Shown one piece after another: positions 8,780-17,436 of a stretch of DNA of 47,256 nt. The DNA comes from Flavobacterium sinopsychrotolerans (lineage in GTDB: Bacteria; Bacteroidota; Bacteroidia; Flavobacteriales; Flavobacteriaceae). Position numbers and translations under genes: made by a program. How positions within the stretch are numbered: position 1 is the stretch's first letter; each line of letters begins with the position of its first letter. Location: the NCBI RefSeq assembly GCF_900110375.1, contig NZ_FODN01000010.1, positions 1 to 47,256 on the forward strand, given 5' to 3'. The notes under the pieces are model-generated. The model did not search any database. It was not told where the DNA came from and saw nothing but the letters and a program-made list of their open reading frames with translations.

Positions 8780-9199
8780 ATGAAATTGAATCACTTTACC
8801 GATTTTAGTATGCGCGTTTTGATGTATTTAAATCAAAAAAATGATACTCCACAAAGTTCTTTGGATGATTTAGCAAATACTTTTAAAATTTCGCGGAATC
8901 ATCTCATTAAAGTGGTTCAATTCTTATCTGCAAACCAATTAATTCTCACCAAAAGAGGAAAGAATGGTGGAATAGTGATTTCTGATAAAGCAAGAGAAAT
9001 TCGATTAGGCGATTTGATTCACCTGTTAGAACAAGACGATGCGCCCATCGTCAATTGTGATTCAAAACCTTGTATCTTTCAATCACACAATTGCAAACTA
9101 AAATCATTGTTCAATACCGCTTATCAAACTTTTATTGAAAGTTTAAATCAGTATACACTTTCTGATATAGAATTCAAGAATTGGAGTGCTATGTTTTAA
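8780..9199 (+). CDS. nsrR: Rrf2 family transcriptional regulator, NsrR-like
   Basis: A 139-residue regulator beginning MKLNHFTDFSMRVLMYL, the usual Rrf2 opening. A winged helix follows (LANTFKISRNHLIKVVQFLS, then TKRGKNGGIVI). Three cysteines at about residues 93, 98 and 105 form CX4CX6C, the Fe-S ligand pattern of NsrR and IscR. Pairing with hmp points to NsrR: NO destroys the cluster and releases repression. It starts 11 bases after the hmp stop, so it is probably autoregulated with hmp. The gene symbol is an inference from context; IscR is less likely because no isc or suf genes are nearby. Confidence 0.85.
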   Translation: MKLNHFTDFSMRVLMYLNQKNDTPQSSLDDLANTFKISRNHLIKVVQFLSANQLILTKRGKNGGIVISDKAREIRLGDLIHLLEQDDAPIVNCDSKPCIFQSHNCKLKSLFNTAYQTFIESLNQYTLSDIEFKNWSAMF

Positions 9200-9217
9200 G
9201 AATATCAAAAAAATTAC

Positions 9218-9247
9218 AAAAGGAGGCTTTATATAAAGCCTCCTTTT
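9218..9247. terminator. Bidirectional terminator between nsrR and phoH
   Basis: A perfect 13-bp inverted repeat AAAAGGAGGCTTT / AAAGCCTCCTTTT with the four-base loop ATAT. It lies between two convergent genes and fits termination in both directions. Confidence 0.9.
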
Positions 9248-9250
9248 GTT

Positions 9251-10243
9251 TTAATCATTATTCTCAATCATCTTATACGCATCAATTACTTTTTTGACTA
9301 ATCTATGACGCACAATGTCTTTGTCATCCAGATAAATGATTCCAATTCCCTCGACGTCTTTCAAAACTAATAATGCTTCTTTGAGTCCGGAAATGGTTCT
9401 TCGTGGTAAATCGACCTGACCTGGATCTCCAGTAATCATGAATTTAGCACTTTTTCCCATACGGGTAAGAAACATTTTCATTTGGGAATGTGTAGTGTTC
9501 TGTGCTTCATCCAATATTACAAAAGCATTATCCAGCGTTCTTCCACGCATGAATGCCAAAGGGGCTATCTGGATGACTCCTTTTAGAATATAATCTTCCA
9601 GTTTTTCATTGGGCAACATATCGCGCAACGCATCATACAAAGGTTGCATGTACGGATCCAATTTTTCCTTCATATCACCTGGCAGAAAACCAAGGTTCTC
9701 CCCTGCTTCTACCGCTGGTCTGGTTAATATAATACGTTTAACTTGTTTTTCTTTAAGTGCTTTAATGGCCATAGCGACTCCAGTGTAGGTCTTTCCGGTT
9801 CCGGCAGGTCCAACGGCAAAAACCATATCATTTTTTTCCATGGTATCCACCAACAATTGCTGATTGGGAGTCATTGGTTTGATGATTTTTCCGCCTACTC
9901 CATGCACTAATATTTTATCCTGTCCTTGAAATTTTCTATCTTCCTGAACATCACCAAGAATAACACGCTCGATTACATTATTGTCAATGTTATTGTATCT
10001 TGAAAAGTGCACCATCAATCGTTGAAAACGTTTTTCGAACTCGTCTAAAACCTCTTTTTCTCCAAAAGCTTTTAAAGTTGTTCCCCGAGCGACAATCTTT
10101 AATTTTGGGTAGTATTTTTTAATTGTTTCAAGATGAGTGTCTTGAGCGCCCCAAAAGTCTTTTGGAGCGATGTCTATGAGCTCGATTATTCTTTCGTTCA
10201 AATGAGGTAGTTTTAAATTAGAATTAATTTTTTTATAAATCAA
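9251..10243 (-). CDS. PhoH family protein (P-loop ATPase)
   Basis: PhoH / PhoL-type ATPase of up to 330 residues. The Walker A motif is VGPAGTGKTYTG, Walker B is AFVILDEAQNTT, and the arginine-finger region is MFLTRMG...ITGDPGQVDLP. The N-terminal third contains the KH-like segment PKLKIVARGTTLKAFG. No ATG is available near the 5' end. The open frame begins at a TTG at 10241-10243, but a second TTG at 10199-10201 gives LNERIIELIDI, the more usual beginning in relatives, so the true start may be 10201. PhoH proteins are cytosolic and have been linked to RNA metabolism and phosphate stress; the precise role here is unknown. Confidence 0.92.
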   Translation of the reverse strand: MIYKKINSNLKLPHLNERIIELIDIAPKDFWGAQDTHLETIKKYYPKLKIVARGTTLKAFGEKEVLDEFEKRFQRLMVHFSRYNNIDNNVIERVILGDVQEDRKFQGQDKILVHGVGGKIIKPMTPNQQLLVDTMEKNDMVFAVGPAGTGKTYTGVAMAIKALKEKQVKRIILTRPAVEAGENLGFLPGDMKEKLDPYMQPLYDALRDMLPNEKLEDYILKGVIQIAPLAFMRGRTLDNAFVILDEAQNTTHSQMKMFLTRMGKSAKFMITGDPGQVDLPRRTISGLKEALLVLKDVEGIGIIYLDDKDIVRHRLVKKVIDAYKMIENND

Positions 10244-10317
10244 TTAGCTGTCGGGTATATTTCTTGTTTTTAAATAGAAATTGTTTTTTGTTTTTCGTTT
10301 TTTGAGTTTACTATTAT

Positions 10318-10325
10318 TAGCTTTG
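10318..10325 (+). promoter_or_regulatory. Probable -7 box for the SAM hydrolase gene
   Basis: TAGCTTTG fits TAnnTTTG and lies 59 bases before the ATG at 10385. A -33 TTTG at the normal spacing is not clear, so this call is tentative. Confidence 0.4.
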
Positions 10326-10384
10326 CACTTCTCAAATTTAATAAAATTAGGTTTACATAACACCAAATAGTTATAAACAAATTT

Positions 10385-11212
10385 ATGTCAATAATTACCC
10401 TAACTACCGATTACGGCTTGAAAGATCACTTTGTAGGTGCGCTGAAAGGGAAAATATTGTCTGAGTATTCCGAGGCTGTAATTATTGATATTTCACATGA
10501 TATCGATCCATTCAACACGGTAGAAGCAAGTTACATTATTGGAGCATCCTACGCGAGCTTTCCAAAAGGCACCGTTCATCTTGTAGGAGTGGATATGGAA
10601 TCGAATAAAGAAAATCAGCATATTGTAATGCAATGGAACAATCATTATTTTATTGCTGCTGATAATGGCATTTTAAGCATGCTTTCGCAAAAAATTGTTC
10701 CGCAAAAAATTGTTGCAATTAATATTCACGATCGTTTACCAAGCGAAGCTACTGATCTGGATGTATTTGTAAAAGTAGCCTGCCATTTAGCCAAAGGTGG
10801 TTTAATGAACGTCATTGGTAAAGAAATTAATACGATTAAGCAAGTTACAAATCTGCAAGCCACTATTTCAGATGATGGGAATTCATTAAAAGGTCATGTG
10901 ATTTACATTGATCATTTTGGGAATGTAATTACCAATATTTCTAAAAGATATTTTATCGAAGTTGCCAAAGGAAGACCTTATGAAATTGTTTTGAAAACCA
11001 AAAATATCAAAACAATTTTACCAAACTATTCCGCAATTGCGAGTTCTGAAAAATATCCGATTAAATCGTATGAAGGCGAAAAATTAGCCATTTTCAACGA
11101 AGCCGGTTTTCTTGAAATTGCCATTTTTAGAAGCAATCCATCCAAAGTAGGTTCAGCGAATAGCTTACTTGGATTGAATTATAGAGATATAATAAATATA
11201 GTGTTCAGGTAG
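10385..11212 (+). CDS. SAM hydroxide adenosyltransferase (DUF62 family)
   Basis: A 275-residue cytosolic protein of the DUF62 / fluorinase-like superfamily, which uses water to split S-adenosylmethionine into adenosine and methionine. Diagnostic sequences are LTTDYGLKDHFVGALKG at the start (the conserved Asp binds the ribose of SAM), VDISHDIDPFN, the VHLVGVDM segment, and IDHFGNVITNIS in the C-terminal domain. Halogenase versions carry extra insertions that are not seen here. Why bacteria hydrolyse SAM is not settled. The gene is followed 45 bases later by a small monooxygenase-fold gene in the same direction. Confidence 0.88.
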   Translation: MSIITLTTDYGLKDHFVGALKGKILSEYSEAVIIDISHDIDPFNTVEASYIIGASYASFPKGTVHLVGVDMESNKENQHIVMQWNNHYFIAADNGILSMLSQKIVPQKIVAINIHDRLPSEATDLDVFVKVACHLAKGGLMNVIGKEINTIKQVTNLQATISDDGNSLKGHVIYIDHFGNVITNISKRYFIEVAKGRPYEIVLKTKNIKTILPNYSAIASSEKYPIKSYEGEKLAIFNEAGFLEIAIFRSNPSKVGSANSLLGLNYRDIINIVFR

Positions 11213-11257
11213 CAGTGTTAAGGAATCATAAATCGTTAATCTAAAATCATAAATCTA

Positions 11258-11554
11258 ATGTTTGTACGAATAGTAAAATTGAGTTTTCACGAGGAACATA
11301 TTCCTGCATTTTTAGAAAACTTTGAGTTAATGAAAGATAAAATACGAAATGCGCCCGGAAATCGTTTCTTAGAATTGTATCAGGATAAAAACAATAAAAG
11401 TATTTTCTTTACCTACAGCTATTGGGAAACCGAAGCTGATTTAGAAAATTACAGAAATTCCGAACTTTTTTACGATGTTTGGACATTCACCAAGAAATTA
11501 TTCAATGACAAACCGGAAGCGTGGAGCGTGGATAAGCTCGTTACTTTAGAATAA
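11258..11554 (+). CDS. Antibiotic biosynthesis monooxygenase (ABM) fold protein
   Basis: A 98-residue protein with the ferredoxin-like ABM fold (PF03992). It begins MFVRIVKLSFHEEHIPAFLENF, has the NAPGNRFLELYQDKNN strand region, and then YSYWETEADLENYRNSELF, the conserved Trp-Glu core. Members include small quinol or haem-degrading monooxygenases. No haem ligand pattern is evident, so the reaction is unknown. It lies between the SAM hydrolase and gldF in the same direction. A long AT-rich hairpin separates it from gldF, which suggests a separate transcript. Confidence 0.85.
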   Translation: MFVRIVKLSFHEEHIPAFLENFELMKDKIRNAPGNRFLELYQDKNNKSIFFTYSYWETEADLENYRNSELFYDVWTFTKKLFNDKPEAWSVDKLVTLE

Positions 11555-11560
11555 AAAATA

Positions 11561-11627
11561 GTTTAAAGTTTAAGGTTTAAAGTTGTTGCATTGGGAACTT
11601 TAAACCTTAAACATTTCAAACTTTAAA
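11561..11627. repeat. Long inverted repeat of GTTTAAAG units
   Basis: GTTTAAAGTTTAAGG and GTTTAAAGTT on the left pair with AACTTTAAACC and AAACTTTAAAC on the right, around a loop of about 11 bases. It may end the upstream transcript. Similar GTTTAAAG runs occur inside the mnmE gene near 20295 and, from memory, in Flavobacterium intergenic regions generally. Confidence 0.6.
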
Positions 11628-11640
11628 CAAAAAATAAAAC

Positions 11641-12366
11641 ATGAAATCAATAGTTTTACGAGAGATAAAATCCTTTTTCGGTTCGCCCATAGGTTACTTA
11701 GTAATTGCCATTTTTCTAATTATTAACGGATTGTTTCTTTGGGTTTTCGAGGGAGAGTATAATATTCTGAATACCGGTTTTTCTGATTTGACGCCGTTTT
11801 TCACCTTGGCACCCTGGATTTTGATATTCTTGATTCCTGCTGTAACCATGCGCAGTTTTTCGGATGAAAAAAAACAAGGAACATTAGAATTATTGCTGAC
11901 GAAACCATTAAGCATTTGGCAAATTGTAAATGGAAAATTTCTTGGCGCTTTGCTTTTGATTGTAATGGCGATAATTCCAACATTTATTTATGTAGCCGTA
12001 ATTTCTAGTTTAGGAATGCCGGAAGGCAATATCGATATGGGAAGCACAATTGGTTCTTATTTTGGATTATTGTTCCTGATTGCAGCGTATTCTGCTATCG
12101 GAATATTTACTTCAACGCTATCTGATAACCAAATTGTCGCTTTTATTGTTGCGGTATTTTTATGTTTCTTCTTCTATTTTGGATTTGAAGGATTAGCTTC
12201 TGTAATTCCAAATATATCTTCTATAATCGCATCATTAGGAATGCAAGATCATTTCAAAAGCATGAGCCGAGGCGTATTAGACACAAGAGATATTCTTTAT
12301 TTTACCAGCATAACCGTTGTCTTTCTTTCATTTACTGTTTATAATCTAAAATCTTTCAAATCGTAA
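11641..12366 (+). CDS. gldF: Gliding motility ABC transporter permease GldF
   Basis: A 241-residue ABC-2 type permease with six predicted membrane segments. The first begins at SPIGYLVIAIFLIINGLFLW. TMRSFSDEKKQGTLELLLTKP is the conserved cytoplasmic coupling segment. It pairs with GldG, and the two genes share one base (TAATG). In Flavobacterium, GldA (ATPase), GldF and GldG form an ABC transporter linked to gliding motility; GldA is not in this window. No cargo has been shown for the transporter. Confidence 0.93.
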   Translation: MKSIVLREIKSFFGSPIGYLVIAIFLIINGLFLWVFEGEYNILNTGFSDLTPFFTLAPWILIFLIPAVTMRSFSDEKKQGTLELLLTKPLSIWQIVNGKFLGALLLIVMAIIPTFIYVAVISSLGMPEGNIDMGSTIGSYFGLLFLIAAYSAIGIFTSTLSDNQIVAFIVAVFLCFFFYFGFEGLASVIPNISSIIASLGMQDHFKSMSRGVLDTRDILYFTSITVVFLSFTVYNLKSFKS

Positions 12367-14051
12367 TGACTACTTCTAAGAAAAATAACCTAAAATCAGT
12401 ATTGATTATCCTTGCAATTGTAGTGCTTGCGAATGTAATAGGAAGTTCCTTTTTTCATCGTTTTGATTTAACAAAAGATAAAAGATACACGCTTTCCCAG
12501 ACCTCTTTGAACATAATTAAGCAAGTTCAAAATCCGTTGTCCATTAAAGTTTATATGCAAGGCGATTTACCGGCTGAGTTCAAACGTTTACAACAAGAAA
12601 CGAAGCAATTACTGGAAGAATTTCAGGCGTACAACAAAAATATCATTTTTGAATTCGTAGATCCTTTGGAAAACGAAGACGCCAGCATGGACAATATTAA
12701 AGAGTTATATCGAAAAGGGCTTACGCCAATAAACATAACCGTTGACGATAAAGGAAAGCAATCCCAAGCAATGGTTTTTCCTTGGGCGATTGCCGTCTAT
12801 GACAATAAGGAAGTTAATATTCCATTGTTGAAAAATATTATGGGCGCGTCAACTACCCAAAAAGTGATAGGATCTGTTCAGCATTTAGAATACTCCATTG
12901 CCGAAGGTTTGAATAAGATTACCAAAGCCAAACAAAAGAAAATCGCTGTCATTAAAGGAAACGGTGAATTGCAGGATATTTTGATGGCTAAATTTCTTTT
13001 GCAAGTGCGTGAAAGCTACCATATCGGACCTTTTACTTTAGATTCTGTTGCAAAAAATCCTGTTGGAAGTTTAGAAGCTTTAGAAAAATATGACTTGGCA
13101 GTTATCGCTAAACCTACTGAAACCTTTACCGATGCGGAGAAACAAGTTTTGGATCAATTTATCATCAACGGCGGAAAAACATTGTGGTTGATTGACCAAG
13201 TTACGGCAGAAATGGATAGTTTATACGATTCTTCTGGAGCCACTTTGGCCTATCCGAAAGATCTGAATTTGAATGATATGTTCTTTAAATATGGCATCCG
13301 AATCAATCCTGATTTAGTAAAAGACGAACAAGGAAGTCCTATAAAACTAGCAACAGGAGAGCAAGGAAGTGCGACACAATTTCAGGAATTCAACTGGAAG
13401 TTTGCGCCACAAGTGTATCCAAATAGCTTGCATCCGATTGTGAAAAATTTAGGTGGAATCAAATTTGATTTTGCAAATCCTATCGATACCTTGAAAAGCG
13501 GAATTAAGAAAACCATTTTGTTGCAATCGTCACAATATTCGAAAAAAATAGGAACTCCAACAGAGATAAATTTAAACATTGTTGCCGAAGAAACTTCACC
13601 AAACGATTACCTGAATAAAGGAAAGATTCCGCTTTCGGTTTTATTGGAAGGTTCATTTCATTCTATGTTTGAAAATCGCGTATTACCATTTGAACAAAAA
13701 ACATTTCAAGCCACAGGAAAAAAGAACAAGATGATTGTGATTTCGGATGGGGATTTGATAAAAAACCAATTGGATAAAAACTTTCAACCGGTAGAATTGG
13801 GTTATGACCAAAGGTCTGGAAATTTGTATGATAATAAAGATTTCCTGATAAATTGCGTCAATTATCTATTGGATGATACCGGACTTATTAACATTCGAAG
13901 TAAAGATCTTGATTTACCGTTATTGGATAAAGAAAAAGTTTATGAAAACTATACGCGAACACAAATCCTAACTATCGGGCTTCCAATTCTTATTTTGGTA
14001 CTTTTTGGTGTCGTATTTACTTTCCTTCGAAAAAGAAAATACAGCAAATAG
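12366..14051 (+). CDS. gldG: Gliding motility-associated ABC transporter substrate-binding protein GldG
   Basis: A 561-residue protein anchored at both ends: an N-terminal membrane segment (SVLIILAIVVLANVIGSSFF) and a C-terminal one (ILTIGLPILILVLFGVVFTF) before a basic tail. Between them lies a large periplasmic domain with RFDLTKDKRYTLSQTS near its start, the usual opening of GldG / ABC-type auxiliary proteins (DUF4350/Gld_1-like). It is translationally coupled to gldF. dnaN follows about 100 bases later with its own promoter. Confidence 0.93.
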   Translation: MTTSKKNNLKSVLIILAIVVLANVIGSSFFHRFDLTKDKRYTLSQTSLNIIKQVQNPLSIKVYMQGDLPAEFKRLQQETKQLLEEFQAYNKNIIFEFVDPLENEDASMDNIKELYRKGLTPINITVDDKGKQSQAMVFPWAIAVYDNKEVNIPLLKNIMGASTTQKVIGSVQHLEYSIAEGLNKITKAKQKKIAVIKGNGELQDILMAKFLLQVRESYHIGPFTLDSVAKNPVGSLEALEKYDLAVIAKPTETFTDAEKQVLDQFIINGGKTLWLIDQVTAEMDSLYDSSGATLAYPKDLNLNDMFFKYGIRINPDLVKDEQGSPIKLATGEQGSATQFQEFNWKFAPQVYPNSLHPIVKNLGGIKFDFANPIDTLKSGIKKTILLQSSQYSKKIGTPTEINLNIVAEETSPNDYLNKGKIPLSVLLEGSFHSMFENRVLPFEQKTFQATGKKNKMIVISDGDLIKNQLDKNFQPVELGYDQRSGNLYDNKDFLINCVNYLLDDTGLINIRSKDLDLPLLDKEKVYENYTRTQILTIGLPILILVLFGVVFTFLRKRKYSK

Positions 14052-14090
14052 ATGTTAATAAAAAAGTTTCCAAACTAGAATAGTTTACGA

Positions 14091-14098
14091 TATATTTG
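14091..14098 (+). promoter_or_regulatory. -7 box of the dnaN promoter
   Basis: TATATTTG matches TAnnTTTG and lies 57 bases before the dnaN ATG. A GTTT at 14066-14069 is at about the right distance for the -33 element. Confidence 0.6.
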
Positions 14099-14154
14099 TA
14101 AAATGTATCGTATTTCGGATTTAAAGAAATACCTTAAAAAATAAAACAAAACAG

Positions 14155-15273
14155 ATGAAATTTATAGTATCGAGTTCGTACTTATTGAAGCAATTACAAG
14201 TTTTAGGTAACGTTATCAACAGCAGTAACACTTTGCCTATTTTAGATAACTTTTTATTTGATTTAGACCATAATGTGCTAACGGTTTCTGCTTCTGATTT
14301 AGAGACAACCATGTCTGCTACGTTAGGAATTGATTCAGAAAGTAAAGGAAGCGTTGCTGTCCCTGCAAAATTGCTTTTGGAAATCCTTAAAACATTTCCG
14401 GAACAGCCCTTAACTTTTACGGTTGAAGAAAACAGTACGATTGAAATCAGTTCTAATTCCGGAAAATATGCTTTAGCTTATGCTCCAGGAGACGAATTTC
14501 CAAAATCGGTTAACTTAGACGATCCATCTGTAACGCTTGTTCCTGCTGATGTTTTGGCAACAGCCATAAGCAAAACAATATTTGCTGCCGGAAATGATGA
14601 TTTACGTCCGGTAATGTCGGGTGTATTCTTCCAGTTTTCGCCACAAGGATTGACTTTTGTAGCAACTGATGCTCATAAATTAGTAAAATATGCACGTACT
14701 GATGTAACAGCTTCTCAAGTCGCTGATTTTATTATGCCAAAGAAACCTTTGAACATCTTAAAAAATATTCTTGGGACTTCGGATGCTGAAGTAAAAATTG
14801 AATACAACGATTCGAATGCTACTTTTTCTTTTGACAATTATCTTTTAATGTGTCGTTTAATTGATGGAAAATATCCAAATTACGAAGCGGTAATTCCAAA
14901 AGAAAATCCAAATAAATTAATGATTGACCGTTCACAATTTTTGAGTTCTGTTCGTCGTGTTGCTATCTTTTCTAATAAAACTACACACCAGATTCGTTTG
15001 AAAATCGCTGGTGCTGAATTGAATGTTTCTGCTGAAGATATTGACTATTCTAACAAAGCCGAAGAAAGATTGACTTGTGATTATCAAGGTGATGATATGC
15101 AAATAGGGTATAATTCTCGTTTCTTGACTGAAATGTTGACTAACTTGCAATCGGATATGATTATGCTTGAAATGTCATTACCAAACAGAGCCGGAATCCT
15201 TACTCCTGTTGATGGATTAGAAGAAGGGGAAACTGTTACTATGCTTGTAATGCCAGTAATGCTGAACAGTTAA
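14155..15273 (+). CDS. dnaN: DNA polymerase III subunit beta (sliding clamp)
   Basis: A 372-residue clamp with the normal three-domain length. It starts MKFIVSSSYLLKQLQVLGNV. Internal landmarks include FEQ-equivalent NNTLPILDNFLF-type text, GVFFQFSPQGLTFVATDAHKL in domain 2, and the C-terminal NRAGILTPVDGLEEGETV followed by LVMPVML, which forms the partner-binding pocket. The homodimeric ring tethers the replicative polymerase. No dnaA or recF is adjacent. A strong terminator follows. Confidence 0.97.
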   Translation: MKFIVSSSYLLKQLQVLGNVINSSNTLPILDNFLFDLDHNVLTVSASDLETTMSATLGIDSESKGSVAVPAKLLLEILKTFPEQPLTFTVEENSTIEISSNSGKYALAYAPGDEFPKSVNLDDPSVTLVPADVLATAISKTIFAAGNDDLRPVMSGVFFQFSPQGLTFVATDAHKLVKYARTDVTASQVADFIMPKKPLNILKNILGTSDAEVKIEYNDSNATFSFDNYLLMCRLIDGKYPNYEAVIPKENPNKLMIDRSQFLSSVRRVAIFSNKTTHQIRLKIAGAELNVSAEDIDYSNKAEERLTCDYQGDDMQIGYNSRFLTEMLTNLQSDMIMLEMSLPNRAGILTPVDGLEEGETVTMLVMPVMLNS

Positions 15274-15374
15274 CATTAAATTTCGAAATTGTTATATTTT
15301 GATTTTTAAAATTGAAATATAATACTTACCATTGCATAACAAATACGCTATTAACCAAACCATTTTTATATTTA

Positions 15375-15409
15375 AAAAACCGTCTCGTTTAATTACGAGA
15401 CGGTTTTTT
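15375..15409 (+). terminator. Intrinsic terminator of dnaN
   Basis: AAAAAACCGTCTCGT pairs with ACGAGACGGTTTTTT around a short AT centre, followed by GCTTTT. Confidence 0.88.
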
Positions 15410-15417
15410 GCTTTTAT

Positions 15418-15531
15418 TCATTTCTCTTTTTGTCATTCCGACGAAGGATGAATCTCATAGTATTTCCCGTTTCGATAATTATTATTGCTCATGTTGGTGG
15501 GTTTGCTTGGTTCCTCGCAAAGACAAACTGA
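15418..15531. repeat. Probable Flavobacterium intergenic repeat
   Basis: Contains GTCATTCCGACGAAGGATGA at the left and TGGTTCCTCGCAAAGACAAA at the right. From memory both ends recur between Flavobacterium genes as 'GTCATTCCGACGAAGGAGGAATCTC' and 'TTGCGAGGAACGAAGCAA' elements. No gene is visible in the stretch. Confidence 0.45.
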
Positions 15532-15546
15532 ACACTGAATACTAAT

Positions 15547-17319
15547 TTAAATCACTCCCATTTTTTTCATCAGGAACGTAGCACTTCTGTTTTTACAAAT
15601 TCCGTCATGCAGTTTGTAATCAAAATGAAGTTCATTACTGATAATCTCAACTTCAAAACATTTGTTGGTTAATACATTTGGATAATCATTGGTAGTCAAG
15701 CAAACTTCAATGTCGTGCGTAGCAATAGCTCCAACTGCTTTTTTACCAATCACTTTTTTTACGACTTCGATTGTTCCATTTCGTTTATCATCTGAATTGG
15801 TTCCGCGTAATATTTCGTCTAATAAAACAAATGCTGGTCTGTTTTCCAGTTCGTCCATAATTTGCTTTAAGCGCTTTATTTCGGCAAAGAAATATGATTC
15901 GCTATCAGACAACGAATCCGATAATCGCATGGAAACTAAAACTGTTAACGGATGCACATTAGCCTGACTGGCACAAACTGGCGAACCCATTCCTGATAAA
16001 ACCATGTTGATTCCTAAACTTCTTAAAAAAGTACTTTTACCGGACATATTAGAACCCGTTAAAATCATAAATGATTCGGGATGAAAACGCACATTATTTC
16101 CTATTCTTGTCTTTTCATTTAATAAAGGATGACTTAAATCCGTGAAATCTATTTCAAAATTGGTGTTTAATGTTGGATATACAAACTCGGGATTGTTATA
16201 CGAAAAATTGGCTAAACTGTTCAACATTTCGAATTCACCTATAACTTCCAGCCAATTTTCTAATGCTTCAGTATGATCTTCTTTCCATTGAATTAATGAT
16301 TTTAAAACGTGTAAATTAAACAGAAAAGTTCCATTGAAAACGATAGCCGTTACGAAATTACTGATGCTATCCATATTCGAAAACAAACCTGCTAATTGTT
16401 TTAAATGAACGCTGGCATTTTCTTTTTTGAACATTAATTTTTGCTGTAAATCAATTAATTTTTGTGATTGAAAAGATTCGTTTTCAATTTTTTGCAAAAG
16501 CAAACTATATTGATGAATAGTTTTATCAATGTTTGTCGAATTAGCGACTTCAGCTTGGATCCGCTTCATAAAACGTCCCAAAATCATTAAATTAATAACA
16601 AACAAATACGACAAAACAGAAGCAAAAAAGGTATTAGAAGTCACTAAATAAACAATCAGAACTCCCAAAAAAAGGAGTGGCGAAAAATAGGAAATAAAAA
16701 TACTTATTTTAGATAAAGGCGTACTATTGAATGTACTCCACTTAAGTAGCGTCTCATAATTTGATTGATTGTCGTTGCTTACTTTGGCGAAAGCCAAAAA
16801 TTCCTGACGCCAATCTAATTTTTCGGATAATTCTTTTACCGCTTGATGATTTCTGGTAATTTCATCATTTGGCAAAAGTGTTAACAATTGGTTTGCGAAT
16901 ATTTTTTTTCCAATAAAAGTAGCGGTTCTATTCAAGTTTTGGAACAAAGAATGTTCTCCAAAAATATCTAAATCATACGCATAAGGATGGTGAAAATCAT
17001 TGAATTCCTGTCCATTTTCGAAAGGAATTTTATTTCTTTCCAAATAGGATATTTCATTTTCATTAATATCGAATAAGGCTTGATTGACTTGTTTTTCGAA
17101 AACTAATTTAGAATGAATTCGCATCAATACAACGAATAGTCCAAAAAGAAAAATGGCGGTAGCTATGAGAATAACTTCGCTATTTTTGATGTAATAATAA
17201 ATAGAAACCAAAAAAAGTACAATAGTAAAAAGTCTTAAAATACTTATACTATTGTACTTTTTATTGATTGCAGTTAATGCCGTTGAAAAGTGAATCTTTT
17301 TTGCTTTGTATATTTCCAT
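15547..17319 (-). CDS. MutS-like ATPase with membrane segments
   Basis: A 590-residue protein carrying a MutS-type ABC ATPase at the C-terminus: Walker A TGSNMSGKSTFLRSLG, Walker B FVLLDEILRGTNSDDK, then GAIATHD. The N-terminal half replaces the mismatch-recognition domain with two predicted membrane hairpins (about residues 25-70 and 205-245), followed by a coiled lever-like region. This architecture is common in Bacteroidetes and is distinct from MutS1 and MutS2, so a direct role in mismatch repair is unlikely. It is probably a membrane-associated ATPase of unknown function. It is convergent with dnaN. Confidence 0.85.
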   Translation of the reverse strand: MEIYKAKKIHFSTALTAINKKYNSISILRLFTIVLFLVSIYYYIKNSEVILIATAIFLFGLFVVLMRIHSKLVFEKQVNQALFDINENEISYLERNKIPFENGQEFNDFHHPYAYDLDIFGEHSLFQNLNRTATFIGKKIFANQLLTLLPNDEITRNHQAVKELSEKLDWRQEFLAFAKVSNDNQSNYETLLKWSTFNSTPLSKISIFISYFSPLLFLGVLIVYLVTSNTFFASVLSYLFVINLMILGRFMKRIQAEVANSTNIDKTIHQYSLLLQKIENESFQSQKLIDLQQKLMFKKENASVHLKQLAGLFSNMDSISNFVTAIVFNGTFLFNLHVLKSLIQWKEDHTEALENWLEVIGEFEMLNSLANFSYNNPEFVYPTLNTNFEIDFTDLSHPLLNEKTRIGNNVRFHPESFMILTGSNMSGKSTFLRSLGINMVLSGMGSPVCASQANVHPLTVLVSMRLSDSLSDSESYFFAEIKRLKQIMDELENRPAFVLLDEILRGTNSDDKRNGTIEVVKKVIGKKAVGAIATHDIEVCLTTNDYPNVLTNKCFEVEIISNELHFDYKLHDGICKNRSATFLMKKMGVI

Positions 17320-17436
17320 AATTCAATTTGATGAATTGCAAATATAACGAAATAGATTACTTTGAAGTCTAAATTAAAAGGCAATGGCGATGCCAAACTA
17401 TATAGAATTCAAGATTTCTATTGAATTAAAACTGAA

